Assembly (NCBI GenBank): GCA_964036295.1
Contig: OZ038470.1
Span: 16,374,436 to 16,438,435 of the forward strand
Reading direction: 5' to 3'
Source: Plumapathes pennacea
Taxonomy: Eukaryota; Cnidaria; Anthozoa; Antipatharia; Myriopathidae
Length of the DNA: 64,000 nt
In this document: positions 9,459 through 21,300 of the stretch, one piece after another
How the letters are laid out: the number at the start of each line of letters is the position of its first letter
Numbering within the stretch: position 1 is the stretch's first letter
Position numbers and translations under genes: made by a program
The notes under the pieces: generated by a model
Databases searched by the model: none
Told to the model about the DNA's origin: nothing
Seen by the model: only the letters and a program-made list of their open reading frames with translations

Positions 9459-12400
9459 CTAGTTCATAGGCTTACAAGCAGAAGGTGACAACATCTTGAC
9501 AGAGCCTTGAATACCAACGCGAAAGTCTGCCCACTTTTTGACATTCCCTTCAAAGCCATGACACGAACGCGACATCTCGCTAATCTGATCCGCTGAAAGA
9601 ACTTGATCCCACACATTCAGGTCTGTGAGTTCCCCGATGTAGCATTGAAATGCTTCGAAACCGACAGTGTCTTGGTCTTGTCCAATCACAAGCACCCCTG
9701 TGGGATCGATCACGTGACCTTTCTTAAGATCCACGCCACCTCCTTGGAGCACGCCGTCTCTGTAGAATTTATATTCGCCTTTCACGTTTTCCCAACTAGC
9801 GCAAACGTGGTGCCAGGAGCCGTCTGCTGTGTCAATAAAGTTGGATGTCCTGCAATATTGAAAAGTATAACCAAACGCATTTGTACTCAAGTGAATTTCT
9901 ACGTCTAGGCAAGGTTTGCTAAAACGCATAATAGGCAGGCTCGATACTCCAGGAAATATCGCTTCTTAGTAGAAAGGGAAAATATAGTGCCCTCCTAACA
10001 GGTAGAAAAAAATAAATTTGTGCCCTGATTTCTTTACATGGTAGTGAGCGCGTAAAAAGAAAAATTATAAAGTTAATGTACCCTTTACTGTCATCCACGT
10101 CGAGACGTATTTTACCACCACCGTTTCGAAGAGCGATTCCGTTGCCATCTCTCGATCCTTTTGCGGCGTAACTAAACACGTAGTTATTAGAGGCCGGTTC
10201 CGTTCTTCGCACCCGGTAACACACAGTAAAAGCGTTGCTTAACAACAGTCCTTGATGGATGACATAGTCTGTAGTTGTTTCCTTGGTGAAATTGAGGTCG
10301 AAAGAGGTTGGATCAGCTGTGAAATGAGAGATAAAAGGCTGTTATAAAAGCCAGCGAAATATTGATCCACAATGAGCACAACGGTGATTCTCTTTTGTTA
10401 ATTCAGTAAAGATGCGCGTTCCTATTGGTCAGCGGAGACATTTTACAGAAGCTCAACCGGTATCCAGTCAGAGTTCTTATAGGAAATCTCAGTTACTTGC
10501 AGAAGGCACTAGAAGAAGTTAGGCCCAGCTCTTTCCACCTCACGCACAGCAAACGTACGTTTTCATTTTTACACACTCGCACATATACAAATAATCACAA
10601 ATAATTTGTAAAACAATTATTACATAACCCTCTTAGTAACGTGCAAACAATCCCTTAGTTACTAACGAGGAAAACAGCTGCTATTATGTAGCGGTACGCC
10701 GGGGCCTAACAAAATTTGGCATCAGGATGAGAACGGACGTTCGTTTGATGCCCAACGGGCTGGGAAAATTTTAATATAAAGCTCTCGGTGTTCTCGTTGT
10801 TTCCAGGGTTAAAATGTTTGTCATTGCCAAGAATACCGAAAGATTTTCTGTGCACAAAAATCACTAAAGCATACAGTGTTTAGTTTCTGTAATTCGCCAG
10901 CCCCTTGCTACATTGAAAATCGGTTTTAACAAATTATGCACACCTTACGTTTGAATAGAACAGCACTTTTGTGCATAACAAGAACTCTTAGCTGTGTTAA
11001 TGCTGCACCCCTTTGACTCGCGTAAATACATTACTTCGGAGAATAAAAAGACTATTGATTTCGATCGACATGAAATATTCATAACGCAATTTCTCCATAC
11101 CAGATACACCAATCGCGCTTTCCAAAAGGGGACAGCAGGTGAATCGAAGAGCACAAAGAAAACTGAAGTTATTCCTTAGTGGATTTTTCGAGCCCCATAT
11201 TCTGACCTCTTTACTCGAGAATATTAACGGAAGCAATTTGAAAAAATAAGTAACTGGGTTCTACTTCGTGCAACATTGTTGGTGCAACTTGCAACATGGT
11301 GGTAATGCACGCGATGTTACTGTGCAACTTGCAATGCAACATAGCTGCGCGACCAGTTGCACTGAAAATGTTGTCCGCCTTTACTTCGTGGTGTGAATCA
11401 TTTATATTGCGCTCGCCCTCATGATCCCCTATACTAACGGCTAAAATGCTGCCATGTTTTTAAAGCAACTGACTTATTGATCGTGTCATGAAGAAGGAGA
11501 GAGCAGGTGCCTTTTATTTTGCTATAACAGTTTCGTCACATCACGAAAATTCAGCGCGTCTTGTTTCTCCGTTATCAGTTTTGATTTGAAGTTCAGTCCT
11601 CTTTATTCCCGTTCGTTTAACTGATGTTATTGACGATTTCCTACGATCACTTCTGAATGAATTGTGCGATAGATAACCTTTATTTAGACGCGATTATTGT
11701 AAAAGTCGTACGGCTTACAGGTTCGTGGTAAGTGGGACTAGTTAAAAAGCAATGAGTGGATTTTTGAGAAAAACAATGTTATGGGGAATTGAAAACAGCT
11801 CACCCGTTTTGCATTTCTTTCCGATGAATCCCGGAGGACATTTGCACATAAAGTCGTCACGAGCATACAGAGCGATGCATTTCCCTCCCTCAGCACAGGG
11901 ATTTTCGGAACAAGGAGTCTACCAAGAGAATAATGTGCCAGTTAAGACATTGAACAAAAAATCCTGCACGAAACGGGATCAGTACTCTTGAAACTGCTGG
12001 GTATTTTTTTTTTTTGTTTGTTTACATATTTTTATGTCTTTTCTGTTTAGTTGTTTAGTTTTTCCTCTTGACCTTACGTTTTTAAAGTTTAAAAACGAAG
12101 TAACGTCGTATTTACGGTGTCATTAGGCTAGGGATAACAGTCAATTTGATAGTAAAATACTCAGAATTTCTGCGAGCTGAATTTATCCATTATAACTATA
12201 AAATAATCGGTGTATTAATTCTACTAAACTTCCGACCTCTGATACGAACTCAGCAGGTACTTACGTAGATACTGTAGTGATGGAAACGTTGACTTGGTTC
12301 AAACTTGTCGGACGAGTTGTACTTATCAGAGGCCAGGAGCTCGCAGAGAATATGCTCGTTAACGTGTTCCGCCACATTGAAGGAGAAACAAGACACAGCG

Positions 12401-12621
12401 CGAATACAAGCGAACATACAATCCTCGATGTCATTCACCAAACTTGATCCACCTTGACTAACATTGAGGTAGTGAAACGGATGTTTAACAAAGTTTGCGT
12501 GGTAAATTCCCAGAGCGCCATCTCTGGTGAGACCTTTGGCACACAGAACGTGTTGTTCGGACAGTAAGTGTACTGCAAAAACGCACCCGAATGTCAGAAC
12601 GAATCTTAACACTCCTGTCAT
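9459..12621 (-). CDS. Secreted PAN-EGF-pentraxin protein, copy U2 (intact)
   Basis: Exons 12621-12265, 11918-11804, 10316-10082 and 9918-9459 join in frame to 388 residues. The architecture is as in U1. The signal peptide starts [11 protein letters not shown]. In the pentraxin domain the calcium loop reads [13 protein letters not shown], two glycines shorter than in U1, so the spacing between Asp/Gln/Asp and the next Glu differs. The exon-3 variable segment reads TEPASNN ... KGSRDGNG. Exon 1 belongs to a sequence group shared with U5 and U6, not with U1 and U3. No break is seen in frame or splice sites. Confidence 0.85.
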
Positions 12622-13300
12622 GATGGAGTCAAAAAAAGTCTTAATAAACTAGCTATGGTATACTCCCTTCTATCATGACTCCTCAGCCAATGAGAAAAGA
12701 AGAAACACTAATTACTTTGTGTGTCCCAGTCGTCCAAGGCGAGGATCGAGTTAAATCGGTCGCCTGTTGAGTTTTTGTGGTCTCGTATTTTTATTGATTC
12801 CTGTCATGATGGAGTGAAAAAAAGTCTTAATAAACTAGCTATGGTATACTCCCTTCTATCATGACTCCTCAGCCGATGGGAAAAGAAGAAACACTAATTA
12901 CTTTGTGTGTCCCAGTCGCCTAAGGCGAGGATCGAGTTAAATCGGTCGCCTGGTGGTCTCGTATTTTTATTGATTCCTGTCATGATGGAGTGAAAATAAA
13001 TCTTAATAAACTAGCTATGGTATACTCCCTTCTATCATGACTCTTTTGTGTTGTGTCTCAGCTAATGAGAAAAGAAGGAACACTGTATTTAGTCTACTTT
13101 GTGTATGCGTCCGTCCGTGTGTGTGTGTTTGTGTATCTCGCCAGTTGCTTAAGATATCAGTAGACGTTTCGATGAAAATGTTTTGTGGAGTTTACTTGTA
13201 TTGAATGCGCGCTATCGCAGTTTTACCGCGAGCATGTCACGAACGTCTATAGTCACCTGCTGAGTTTTTGTGCTCTCGTATTTTTGTTGATTCTCAACAT
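12622..13300 (-). promoter_or_regulatory. Promoter of U2 gene, three tandem copies
   Basis: The promoter block of about 180 bp (TATA-like stretch, CCAAT box, TCGCCTAAGGCGA near-palindrome, ATG context) is present three times, with repeat joints near 12803 and 12981. The third copy carries a tgtgtgtgtgtttg run at about 13116-13133. U1, U3, U5 and U6 have two blocks and U4 has one. Confidence 0.5.
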
Positions 13301-13749
13301 TTCGAAATTTGAATGAAAACTCAAGATTATTTAGGCACAGCTGCAGCAGCAATGTGCAGCAATCCAAGTCCGGCTCGGCGTGATATAGAAACAATTGTAT
13401 AATAATAACAAAAAGGAATAAAAAAAGGGTTGAATAAAAAAATCACTGAGTTTATACTGAAACGGACATCAAGTACGTGCTAACAAAGATGATGCCTCGC
13501 TGCAATTTTTAACCTGACAATTTAAAATCATTAAGTTATCATGCAGTTCAGAAAACAATGAAAATTAAAGACATCACGTCCTGAAGTAAGCCTTGTTCAG
13601 CTGCGAGATTCCATGCATGGGCAGAGGGCTTCAATCTATCAAATTAAAACACCGTGTAGAAGCTCCGTCGTGTTTATTTTTTTCTTCACAACGATATGTA
13701 CCTAACATATTGAACTGATACTTGAGAACAGAGACGCGAAAGAATGTCC

Positions 13750-13935
13750 TTATTTTACAGTGAAAACTTCAGGCTCGGCAAAAGCTGTACAATCGGCGTT
13801 TCGGCGCCCGCGATCCTGTTGGCCGGTGCGGGTGGAAAATTCGCGGGTGCCGAAACACCGATGGCTGGTCTGAGCCTGTAGATGCAACAGGCTAGCAAGA
13901 AGAGCAAGGACCAACATATTTCCTTTTTCATGCAT
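13750..13935 (-). CDS. Possible small secreted peptide ORF in segment R
   Basis: A 61-codon minus-strand frame with a convincing signal-peptide-like start (MLVLALLASLLHLQAQ after MHEKGN), then HRCFGTREFSTRTGQQ and an end at FTVK. Only two Cys fall in the mature part. The twin at 49555-49740 has two replacements (Leu to Met, Leu to Val), both in the signal segment, and an identical mature part. It overlaps a 22-bp-arm hairpin, so some of the residues may just reflect the palindrome. No family is recognised. Confidence 0.3.
   Translation of the reverse strand: MHEKGNMLVLALLASLLHLQAQTSHRCFGTREFSTRTGQQDRGRRNADCTAFAEPEVFTVK
13792..13862. other. Hairpin with 22-bp arms
   Basis: Arms 13792-13813 and 13841-13862 pair at 20 of 22 positions around a 27-nt GC-rich loop. 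The twin at 49597-49667 has one more mismatch. Confidence 0.75.
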
Positions 13936-16892
13936 GTATTGCGCTTATTATTGGGTGCGCTGGTGTTGTCTTTTCAGTTCCACATTTGCGTATGACTGTC
14001 GAAAACTATTTAGTCAACCAATTAGAAACCAATTGGCAAAAAGTGCATTGTCTTAGAAGGGCCAAGTTGATATTTTTGAGTTTCGAATTCGTTGTCCTTC
14101 TTTAGTAAATTTGCATCAAGTTCGAGACATAAAAAAATCAGTTGCGTTTAAGCCGGCAAGCCAAAACTCAAAAGCGACGTGCAGCGAACCATCGCTTGGG
14201 TTTTAAGAGCTGTGATGTTCACCTTGAGAAGCCCGCGAGGTATGTTCAATGAGAAATGTTTAATTATGAACATGTTTATGTATTGATATAAAACTGAAGT
14301 CGCTAGCAATGGAGTGGCGCCGAACTGATAGGTCATAACTTCATGCAGTTCCCTGACGAAAATATTGTTCATAACTTACTGTGTAGTTCATCATGCATGC
14401 GGCTTTTATCTTTCCCGCTTTGACTAAAATACGGATTTAAATCGGCATAAGGGTCTATGAGCGACAGACAACTTTATATGCGAGGGAGGGGCTTATAAAT
14501 AAGTTTAATCATCATCTGCCTGTTTCAAGGCGTGGGGCCGGCCTAAAATGAGCACATATCACCAAACGCTTTTTTTCTGTATTATGAATATTTTGGGAAT
14601 TGAAATGACATCCGTAACCTCCCTTTAATCGAGAACTTGTCACCGTTTTACTTTCGCAACGGCTATGGCAGAGTTTGATTCGTCATATCTTTGGGAATGA
14701 GTACAAACAATTTTGGGTGAAGCGATCGCTGAATTGACCACTTATGACGAGATTCTTTTTCTGTTCAATTGAATTTCTAATTACCATAGTAGAAAAAGAG
14801 AAGATTTAATCTGTGACTTCACTTTGTTGGCTCTCGTGCAGGATGGTCACACTCTTCCGTAACTCACTGAAATAGACAGCGCCAGTTCCGATATAGACTA
14901 GTGGTCAACGTAAAATGACTGCATGAGCCCAAGTTCTAAGTGCTTTATTTTTGGAAAGATTGAGTGACTACAAGTGGACAGACGCAGGGTATTCTTTCAG
15001 TTTCAAGAGCTTTTTATTTTCATCTTTTAGTATTGAAATAACGACAAGTGTGCGCATGCACCCGTTTGTTTCAAAGACACGGAAATAGTCTCGATATTTG
15101 ATCGAAATTAGTTTGAATTTGCTGTCCGTTTGGGTAGTTTTACTTTAAAGACGCGTTCGATTAATGGCTCTATTCCGGAATAAGATACTCCGCTGATCCG
15201 TAAAATGTTTTGCTTTGGAGCTGAGCCGGTTTGCGAAGCATCATATGGCTTCTTAACAACACATAAGCTAGAATGAAAGTCCACCCACCCACCGCCTCCC
15301 TCCCCCCACTCCCCTCCCACAGGAAGCAATTACACACACGGCTGAGACGTTTCAGCTATTCCTAAACAATCGGCGTTCCTTAAGCCTTGCAACTTTACGG
15401 TTTTGCCCTCTTTTTGTAGAGAAACAGTCTTCTTGTAGAGAAATCTGTCGTGAGTGTTTGCTTTTCTATACTGCAACCTGTCAGTTCCCTTCAGCTCTTG
15501 TTTAATTTTCTTTCTTTTTTCTCTCTCTCTCTTCTACCTGTTACGTCAGTAAACTCCGTCTCTTAAACGCCTTATTTTCACTCAACACTTAACCCTTACT
15601 ACTCCAAAGAAATCCCCAACATTTAATAATCATTTGTATGTATGTCCTTTTGTGATAACTTTTCAATACATTTTCATGCATTCTCATGCCGTTTTCTCCT
15701 TGTTAATTTATATATAACTATGACAGCCTCCGTCTTTCTTCTTCTTCCTGGCCGACGGCGCGTCAGTATATCGTGGGCCTTTATAGTGAAGTCACCCGTG
15801 TCAACCGCCCCCGAGTCTCATCACGATCCGCCAGTCCGTTAGTCCCCTATTTGCGCCCACTTCAGCGCGTATATTGACCTAATTATACTTCCGACCAGTC
15901 ATTATTTATAATGATTAACGGGACAGTTCTCTCGTTGTCAAGACAAATCTAGAACTACTGTATTCTGCACAGTTCGGCGACCATCAACCATAAAACAGTG
16001 TAGTGGGTTGAGTTAAAATCAGTTTGACAGTCACTGAAAAGTTCAACTGATCTTTACTGCAGTACCTATTTATCAAGGGCTCTCGAAAGGCCATTTTTTT
16101 TTTTTTCATTGGAGGCGGGAACTGATTGTCCCACACATTATTGATATGGTATGACCCAACTCCTTTCCGCGTGAGTATATTTTCAGTATTTTGATGGCCA
16201 ATACGTTCGTGGTGTACTTTTAGCCCCTTTTCTACTGATATGTGTTCTTGAGGCATTGACCTTTGGTTTTCCTACAGTTGAATACAACCACATGCCTTCA
16301 AGCTATGCAAAACTTTTTTCTTTTCCAATTCTTCTTGCAGCGTTGTCTTTTTTATCGTGGGCTTCTATATTTTATATTTGCCAGAATTTTGATTTCTATA
16401 TGATGCGCTTCAACAACACAAAAGGAATATTCATATAGCCGGTATTCAAACCGAGTCATTTAAAACAACTCATTTGCCGAATTAAAACAATGCCAGATGA
16501 AAAGTTACGAAAACTAAGACTTTGGATTGATCCCGCAATCTGCGGCAATTTGGTCAGTGGCTTTCAGGATTAGGGGGAGGGGGTGGGGGAGATATGGTAC
16601 TTGTCGCTGGGATTAGATCTCTCCAATGAGTGCTCCCCTTTTGCTGGCTGATCTCCAAATACAAACCGTTTTCGATATTTATTAATATAATTAATAATGT
16701 ATTCTTCATTTTTTGTCAAGGCTAGATGGGCAGATTCCAGAATTTGCACTACACAGCACACATGTTTTGGAAAAAAGCTGGCTGTTCCATGACTTCCTGG
16801 TGAAGAACAATATTGCAGAGGGTGTCTATTTTTAGTCGGAAATTGTTATAGGGCCAATCTTGGTTGAAAACTGTGATGGTCTTGCTCTTCAG

Positions 16893-17259
16893 ATGATGGT
16901 TGAAGTAAAGAATAAGGAGCTAGCTGATGCAAAGAAGGTAAGTCTAACTTTCAAACTGCCGTACAACCGAAGTTCAAATCTTCATTATACGTTGGGGCAG
17001 GCAGTAAAGGGGGTTGGGTGTTGAACTAAGTCATTTTTGAGTCAGTTGGGAACAGTAACATAAAAAGGAAAACTTTAGAAGTGAGAAAGTTTAGTTTCAG
17101 TTTTGTTTGCCAAAAATGCAAAAATGCATCTTTTAACATCATTTCATGTTTGTGTCTTGATGCAATGTTGTCCCCCCTTTTCAGGGAGCTTTGTACAAGA
17201 ATGGAAAGATGAAATGGTGTCTGTCTATGCATTTACACTGTCAAACAGCCAGAAGATAA
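16893..17259 (+). pseudogene. Last two exons of an unidentified gene, truncated by duplication breakpoint
   Basis: Exon 16893-16937 (acceptor cttcag, donor gtaagt; reads MMVEVKNKELADAKK) joins in phase 0 to 17185-17259 (acceptor ccttttcag; GALYKNGKMKW ... QTARR, stop TAA). The splice sites are good and the frame is open, which suggests real terminal exons. No upstream exon is seen, and the duplication breakpoint lies only 212 bp upstream at 16680. The simplest reading is the 3' remnant of the gene that originally preceded GTF2H2. I do not recognise the family. Confidence 0.4.
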
Positions 17260-18379
17260 GAACTACTTGTAATCACCAACCCAAATGTATAGTTAAATTT
17301 CCGACACTGTCGGCACATCTTCTAGGCATGTAGGAACTGTTAGTGTTATATTCATGCCATGGATGTCATATACAGTATCAGCAAATGCAGGATTATTTTA
17401 TTTAAATTGCAAATTATTATGGAGCTGTTTTTGGATGACTGTTGAAAAACCAAAGCAAGTACCCAGCCAATCACAGAGGCTTTACCCATGTTTTTCAACC
17501 AATTATTGGAATTAGCCAAGGTAATCTGTGTTGTTTTATGTTGAAGAAGAAACCAATCAGCAGTGTGAAAACAATAAGCAATTGCTTTCTTATGTGAGAA
17601 TATTGCAATCAGGTTTTGTTTTTGCTCTTGATTGACCAAGACTGCTGCTGTTCAGTAAACTTGTTTTGACAAAATTATTGGAAAGCCTAGCATTATTGCA
17701 ATGTCAATATGAAGCAATCATGTGATTACTTTCTACTGTCATCCAAAAACTGCTCTGTGCTGAAATATTCTAGATGAATATTTCTTGTTACTTTGTTTTA
17801 TGTTTTTGGAAAAATTGTACATTTAGAGATTTTTGAGATATAATTCAGCTATTGACATAAATTTTGTGAAATTGACAACAATAATGTTATATTACATCTA
17901 AATTTCTGCAAATGTTGGCAAATTGCATGTATATAAAAGTCTTGTACCAGGATATAAAATATTCAAAAATTAACTTATTCTTATTGTCAGATGTTTCAGT
18001 TCTTTTCTCTGTGCCTAAACAAACTCAGAAAAGTCAAACCAAGGGTAACAATGGTCGATTGTGAAAGATGACAAAATGCTTACTTCCAAATGATGAGACT
18101 TTGATGTCCTTTGATCGACTTCCCCACCCCCCCCCCCCCCCACCTATAGTATTTTGAAATTTTGAAATTGCTGCCAACATTTTACAAATTCTTTCCATAC
18201 GTTGTTTACCGCTGATTGGTTGCGGCTGCAAAATGTTTCCCCAGCCACTCCGCAGCTTTTTCCTCGCCCCGTTACTTGAACACGAAAACGGGAAACTCTC
18301 CACCCGTGTATTTGGGAAAGCCCCATGCGCTAGCTAGCGACCGCTGGATTTACTCTCGCGGGCACTAATTAAATCCAAC
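17260..18379. other. Intergenic region and GTF2H2 promoter
   Basis: 17260-18100 is AT-rich with no gene seen. A C-run lies at 18127-18140. 18200-18379 looks like a promoter: plus-strand gattgg (inverted CCAAT) near 18214, GC-rich sequence, and a perfect 12-bp palindrome cgctagctagcg at 18328-18339. No TATA box is obvious, as is usual for a housekeeping gene. Confidence 0.5.
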
Positions 18380-21300
18380 ATGGCGGACGAAGCTGAACAA
18401 GAAGAAGGAAGTTATCGTTGGCTAAACCAATATGAACGGACTTGGTGAGAAACTTTAGGCTAGCTCGGTAAATGTGTAAGTCATTAATGAGTATCCTGCT
18501 GGGATTAGTGTCTATTTGGGCAAAGAACTTGAAATATTTTAGCCGTCCTTTGAGTGGCAAATCTGTCTGTTTTCGCAGTGCATTTGGGCCATGCGGTTCT
18601 TCAAAGCAAGACTTAGGAGACGGGTTAATTCTTTTAGATTGCATAGGTCTATATGTCAATTTCCTTAAAACCCGGAAGTATTCCGTCACGGCTACAGCTG
18701 CCTCTAGTTGATATTAAACATGTATCTTTCGACCTGAAGCTCTTTGACATCACAACTATATAACCTGCGACTTGTGGGCCGGGAGAAAAGGAGTTTGATA
18801 AATCCCGGATGAGCCAGCAGCTAGGCCCTGGTTGTGTTATGAACTTCAGAAGCTAGTGGAGTTTCCATTTTTTGCACAGGGAGGCCATTCAAGAAGATGA
18901 TGAGGGGTCACTGCAGACTCTTGTGGAAGACTTGGCACAGAGAAGCAAACGACGAAGGTGGCCAGACTTGTTTTTCCAATCTTCATTACTGTGTTTGTTA
19001 TTCTAATAATCTATGCGAAGTATTTATTTATGAGAGGGGGGAGGGGTGGGGGGGGGGGGGGGGGGGGGAGTGGAGATGAGTATTGGTGCTTCTTCCTCCC
19101 TACATCGTCCCCCTCATTTGCCTTATTTGTCAATGCCCCTCCTCCCATGTGAAACCTATTTTATTGTACAGTCACAAGTCAGTCACTAGTAAAGGTTTTA
19201 TTTTCTGAAGACTACTCTCACATAAACAACAGTAGTTCTCAGTTCAAACCATTTGCTTTTGCACTTCCTGCAGGCTTCTTGCAAGAACTGGGAATGTTCG
19301 ACTTGGCATGGTGAGTAATTATGCTTCAATCCATCCCTCATGTTTTTGCTACACTGTAGAATTTAAACATTCCCCAAAATTGATAAAAAAAAAAAAAATG
19401 TGTTGGTATTAATTTTCTTTTGTTTATCTCTAGATGAGACATCTCTTTGTTGTTGTTGACATGTCATCGGCGATGGGAGAGGCCGATTTGAAACCAACCA
19501 GGCTGGCATGCACCATCAAGGTCTGTTACAGACTAAATACTTCACTGTGATTTAATGCAGAGGGGGGGGGGGGGGGGGGGGGGGGGGGGCGTACAACTTC
19601 CGGTAATACTCTGAATGTACTGTACTTCCGGTAATACTCTGAATGTACTGTACCACAGAAAATGTTCATGAGGTGATGTTTATTACTTGTGTCTGATTGT
19701 ATTCTTTTGCTTGTTTTTCAACAGCTCTTAGAGAATTTCATTATTGCATACTTTGATCAGAACCCCATTTCTCAGGCAAGTCAATATCCTCTTACTCAGA
19801 TACTAAACGTTGGAATAAGCCACTTGCACAATCATGCACAGTTGCATTTATTTACGAGCTCAGGAGTGAACGGATGAATGTTTCCTGACTTCTTGAGTAC
19901 AGAGATCTTTACATAGGGTGCAACAGACGAGGGCTACCAGACTTTCCCATCAGAGCAGTAGATTTTTCCACAACTTGCTCAGAAGAAAGCTGTTTGAAAT
20001 AGCTGGGCTAGTGAGTCATGGCTACAAGCAAGCTACCAAACATACAGTACTTAATTCATTATGCCTTGAAATAGCATCTGATTCTTTACCTAGTAAACAG
20101 CCGATTCAAAGTCTATCATTATCCTCTGGCTACATAATACTCGTACTGTACATTTTACTATGTGTAATGGTTGAGAGAATTTAAGTTCTGAATTTTCATT
20201 CTTCAGATTGGTTTGATTATCACAAGAAACAAGAGAGCAGAAAAGCTGACAGAATTAAGTGGTAAGATATGAGTAGTTATCTTCAAGTACTGTGTACCTT
20301 TTCGGTGATCAGTAATAAATTCCCCTTTTAATACTTGGTACAGAAAAGAAGTTTACATATAGAATGCAGGTTGATGTCAAGCATTTTCATTTGTTTGTTT
20401 AGGAAATCCAAGACTTCACATCAATGCACTAAAACAAGCTGCTAGTAAAGCTTGGCAGGGGGAACCATCACTACAGAACTCTTTGGAAGTTGCCATGCAG
20501 TCTCTAAGGTAAAAATTCTCAAGAAGAAAATAGCCATTCAAGAAGAAATAGTGTGTGTGAAGTGTTAAAGGTTAACCCTTTCATTCCCAAGAGTAAAAGT
20601 GATCAACTTCAATTTTCTTCTTCCTTTCCTCACCAGAAATATATCCTATAGTAAGGAGAACTTGGTTTTTGATACTTTGCCCAGATGATAGCTGATTTAG
20701 CTATCAATTCTCACTACATCATTCATATATTTTCCTCCTAAAAGGTTGGGAGAATCTGCATTTTGAACTTGGGAGTGAAAGGATTAATCATCAGAACAAG
20801 GCATCAAAAGCCAAATGCTCCACATTGTTGGATATATCTCTTTATGAAAGCCACATTAATTTTTTAAGTCTACATTTGGACCCAATGGTAAGGTGGGGAT
20901 TGAGAGAGAACTCTGTGTCAGAGTGTTACTTTTTCTTTCTCTGACTTTGCTCATTCAGGCACATGCCAGGCCATGCTAGTCGTGAGGTTGTCTTGGTGTT
21001 TGGCAGTTTGACATCTTGTGATCCTGGAGACATTTTTGAGACCATCAAGGTATGGTGTGTTGAGATCAACAGAATTCTCCAGGTCAGCCTTTAACACTAA
21101 GGCCCTTTTAACCACAATCCTTCGTGCGTTGAAATCCCCCATCTATAGTGCCATTTTTAGGGATCAAAAGGAATTGGCAATTCATGATTAGGCATGCAAT
21201 ATTCCTTCTTCCTCACTAGAAGCCTTGTCGTTCTTTTCACACTTATGTCTGGAAAAAGAGAAAGTTCACTAATGGACGTTGGGCACAGAATGTAGCTCTT

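Larger units (their letters stand above)
13394..16680. repeat. Segment R, duplicated at 49.0-52.5 kb
   Basis: About 3.3 kb is nearly identical to 49030-52493 and marks the right end of each array copy. Homology stops at 16680 in cgatattt. No gene is recognised. Several short frames are open in both copies (minus strand 14148-14372, 15108-15329 and 15984-16256), but recent duplication alone explains that. A C-rich tract lies at about 15282-15318 and a poly-T at 16087-16106. Confidence 0.85.
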
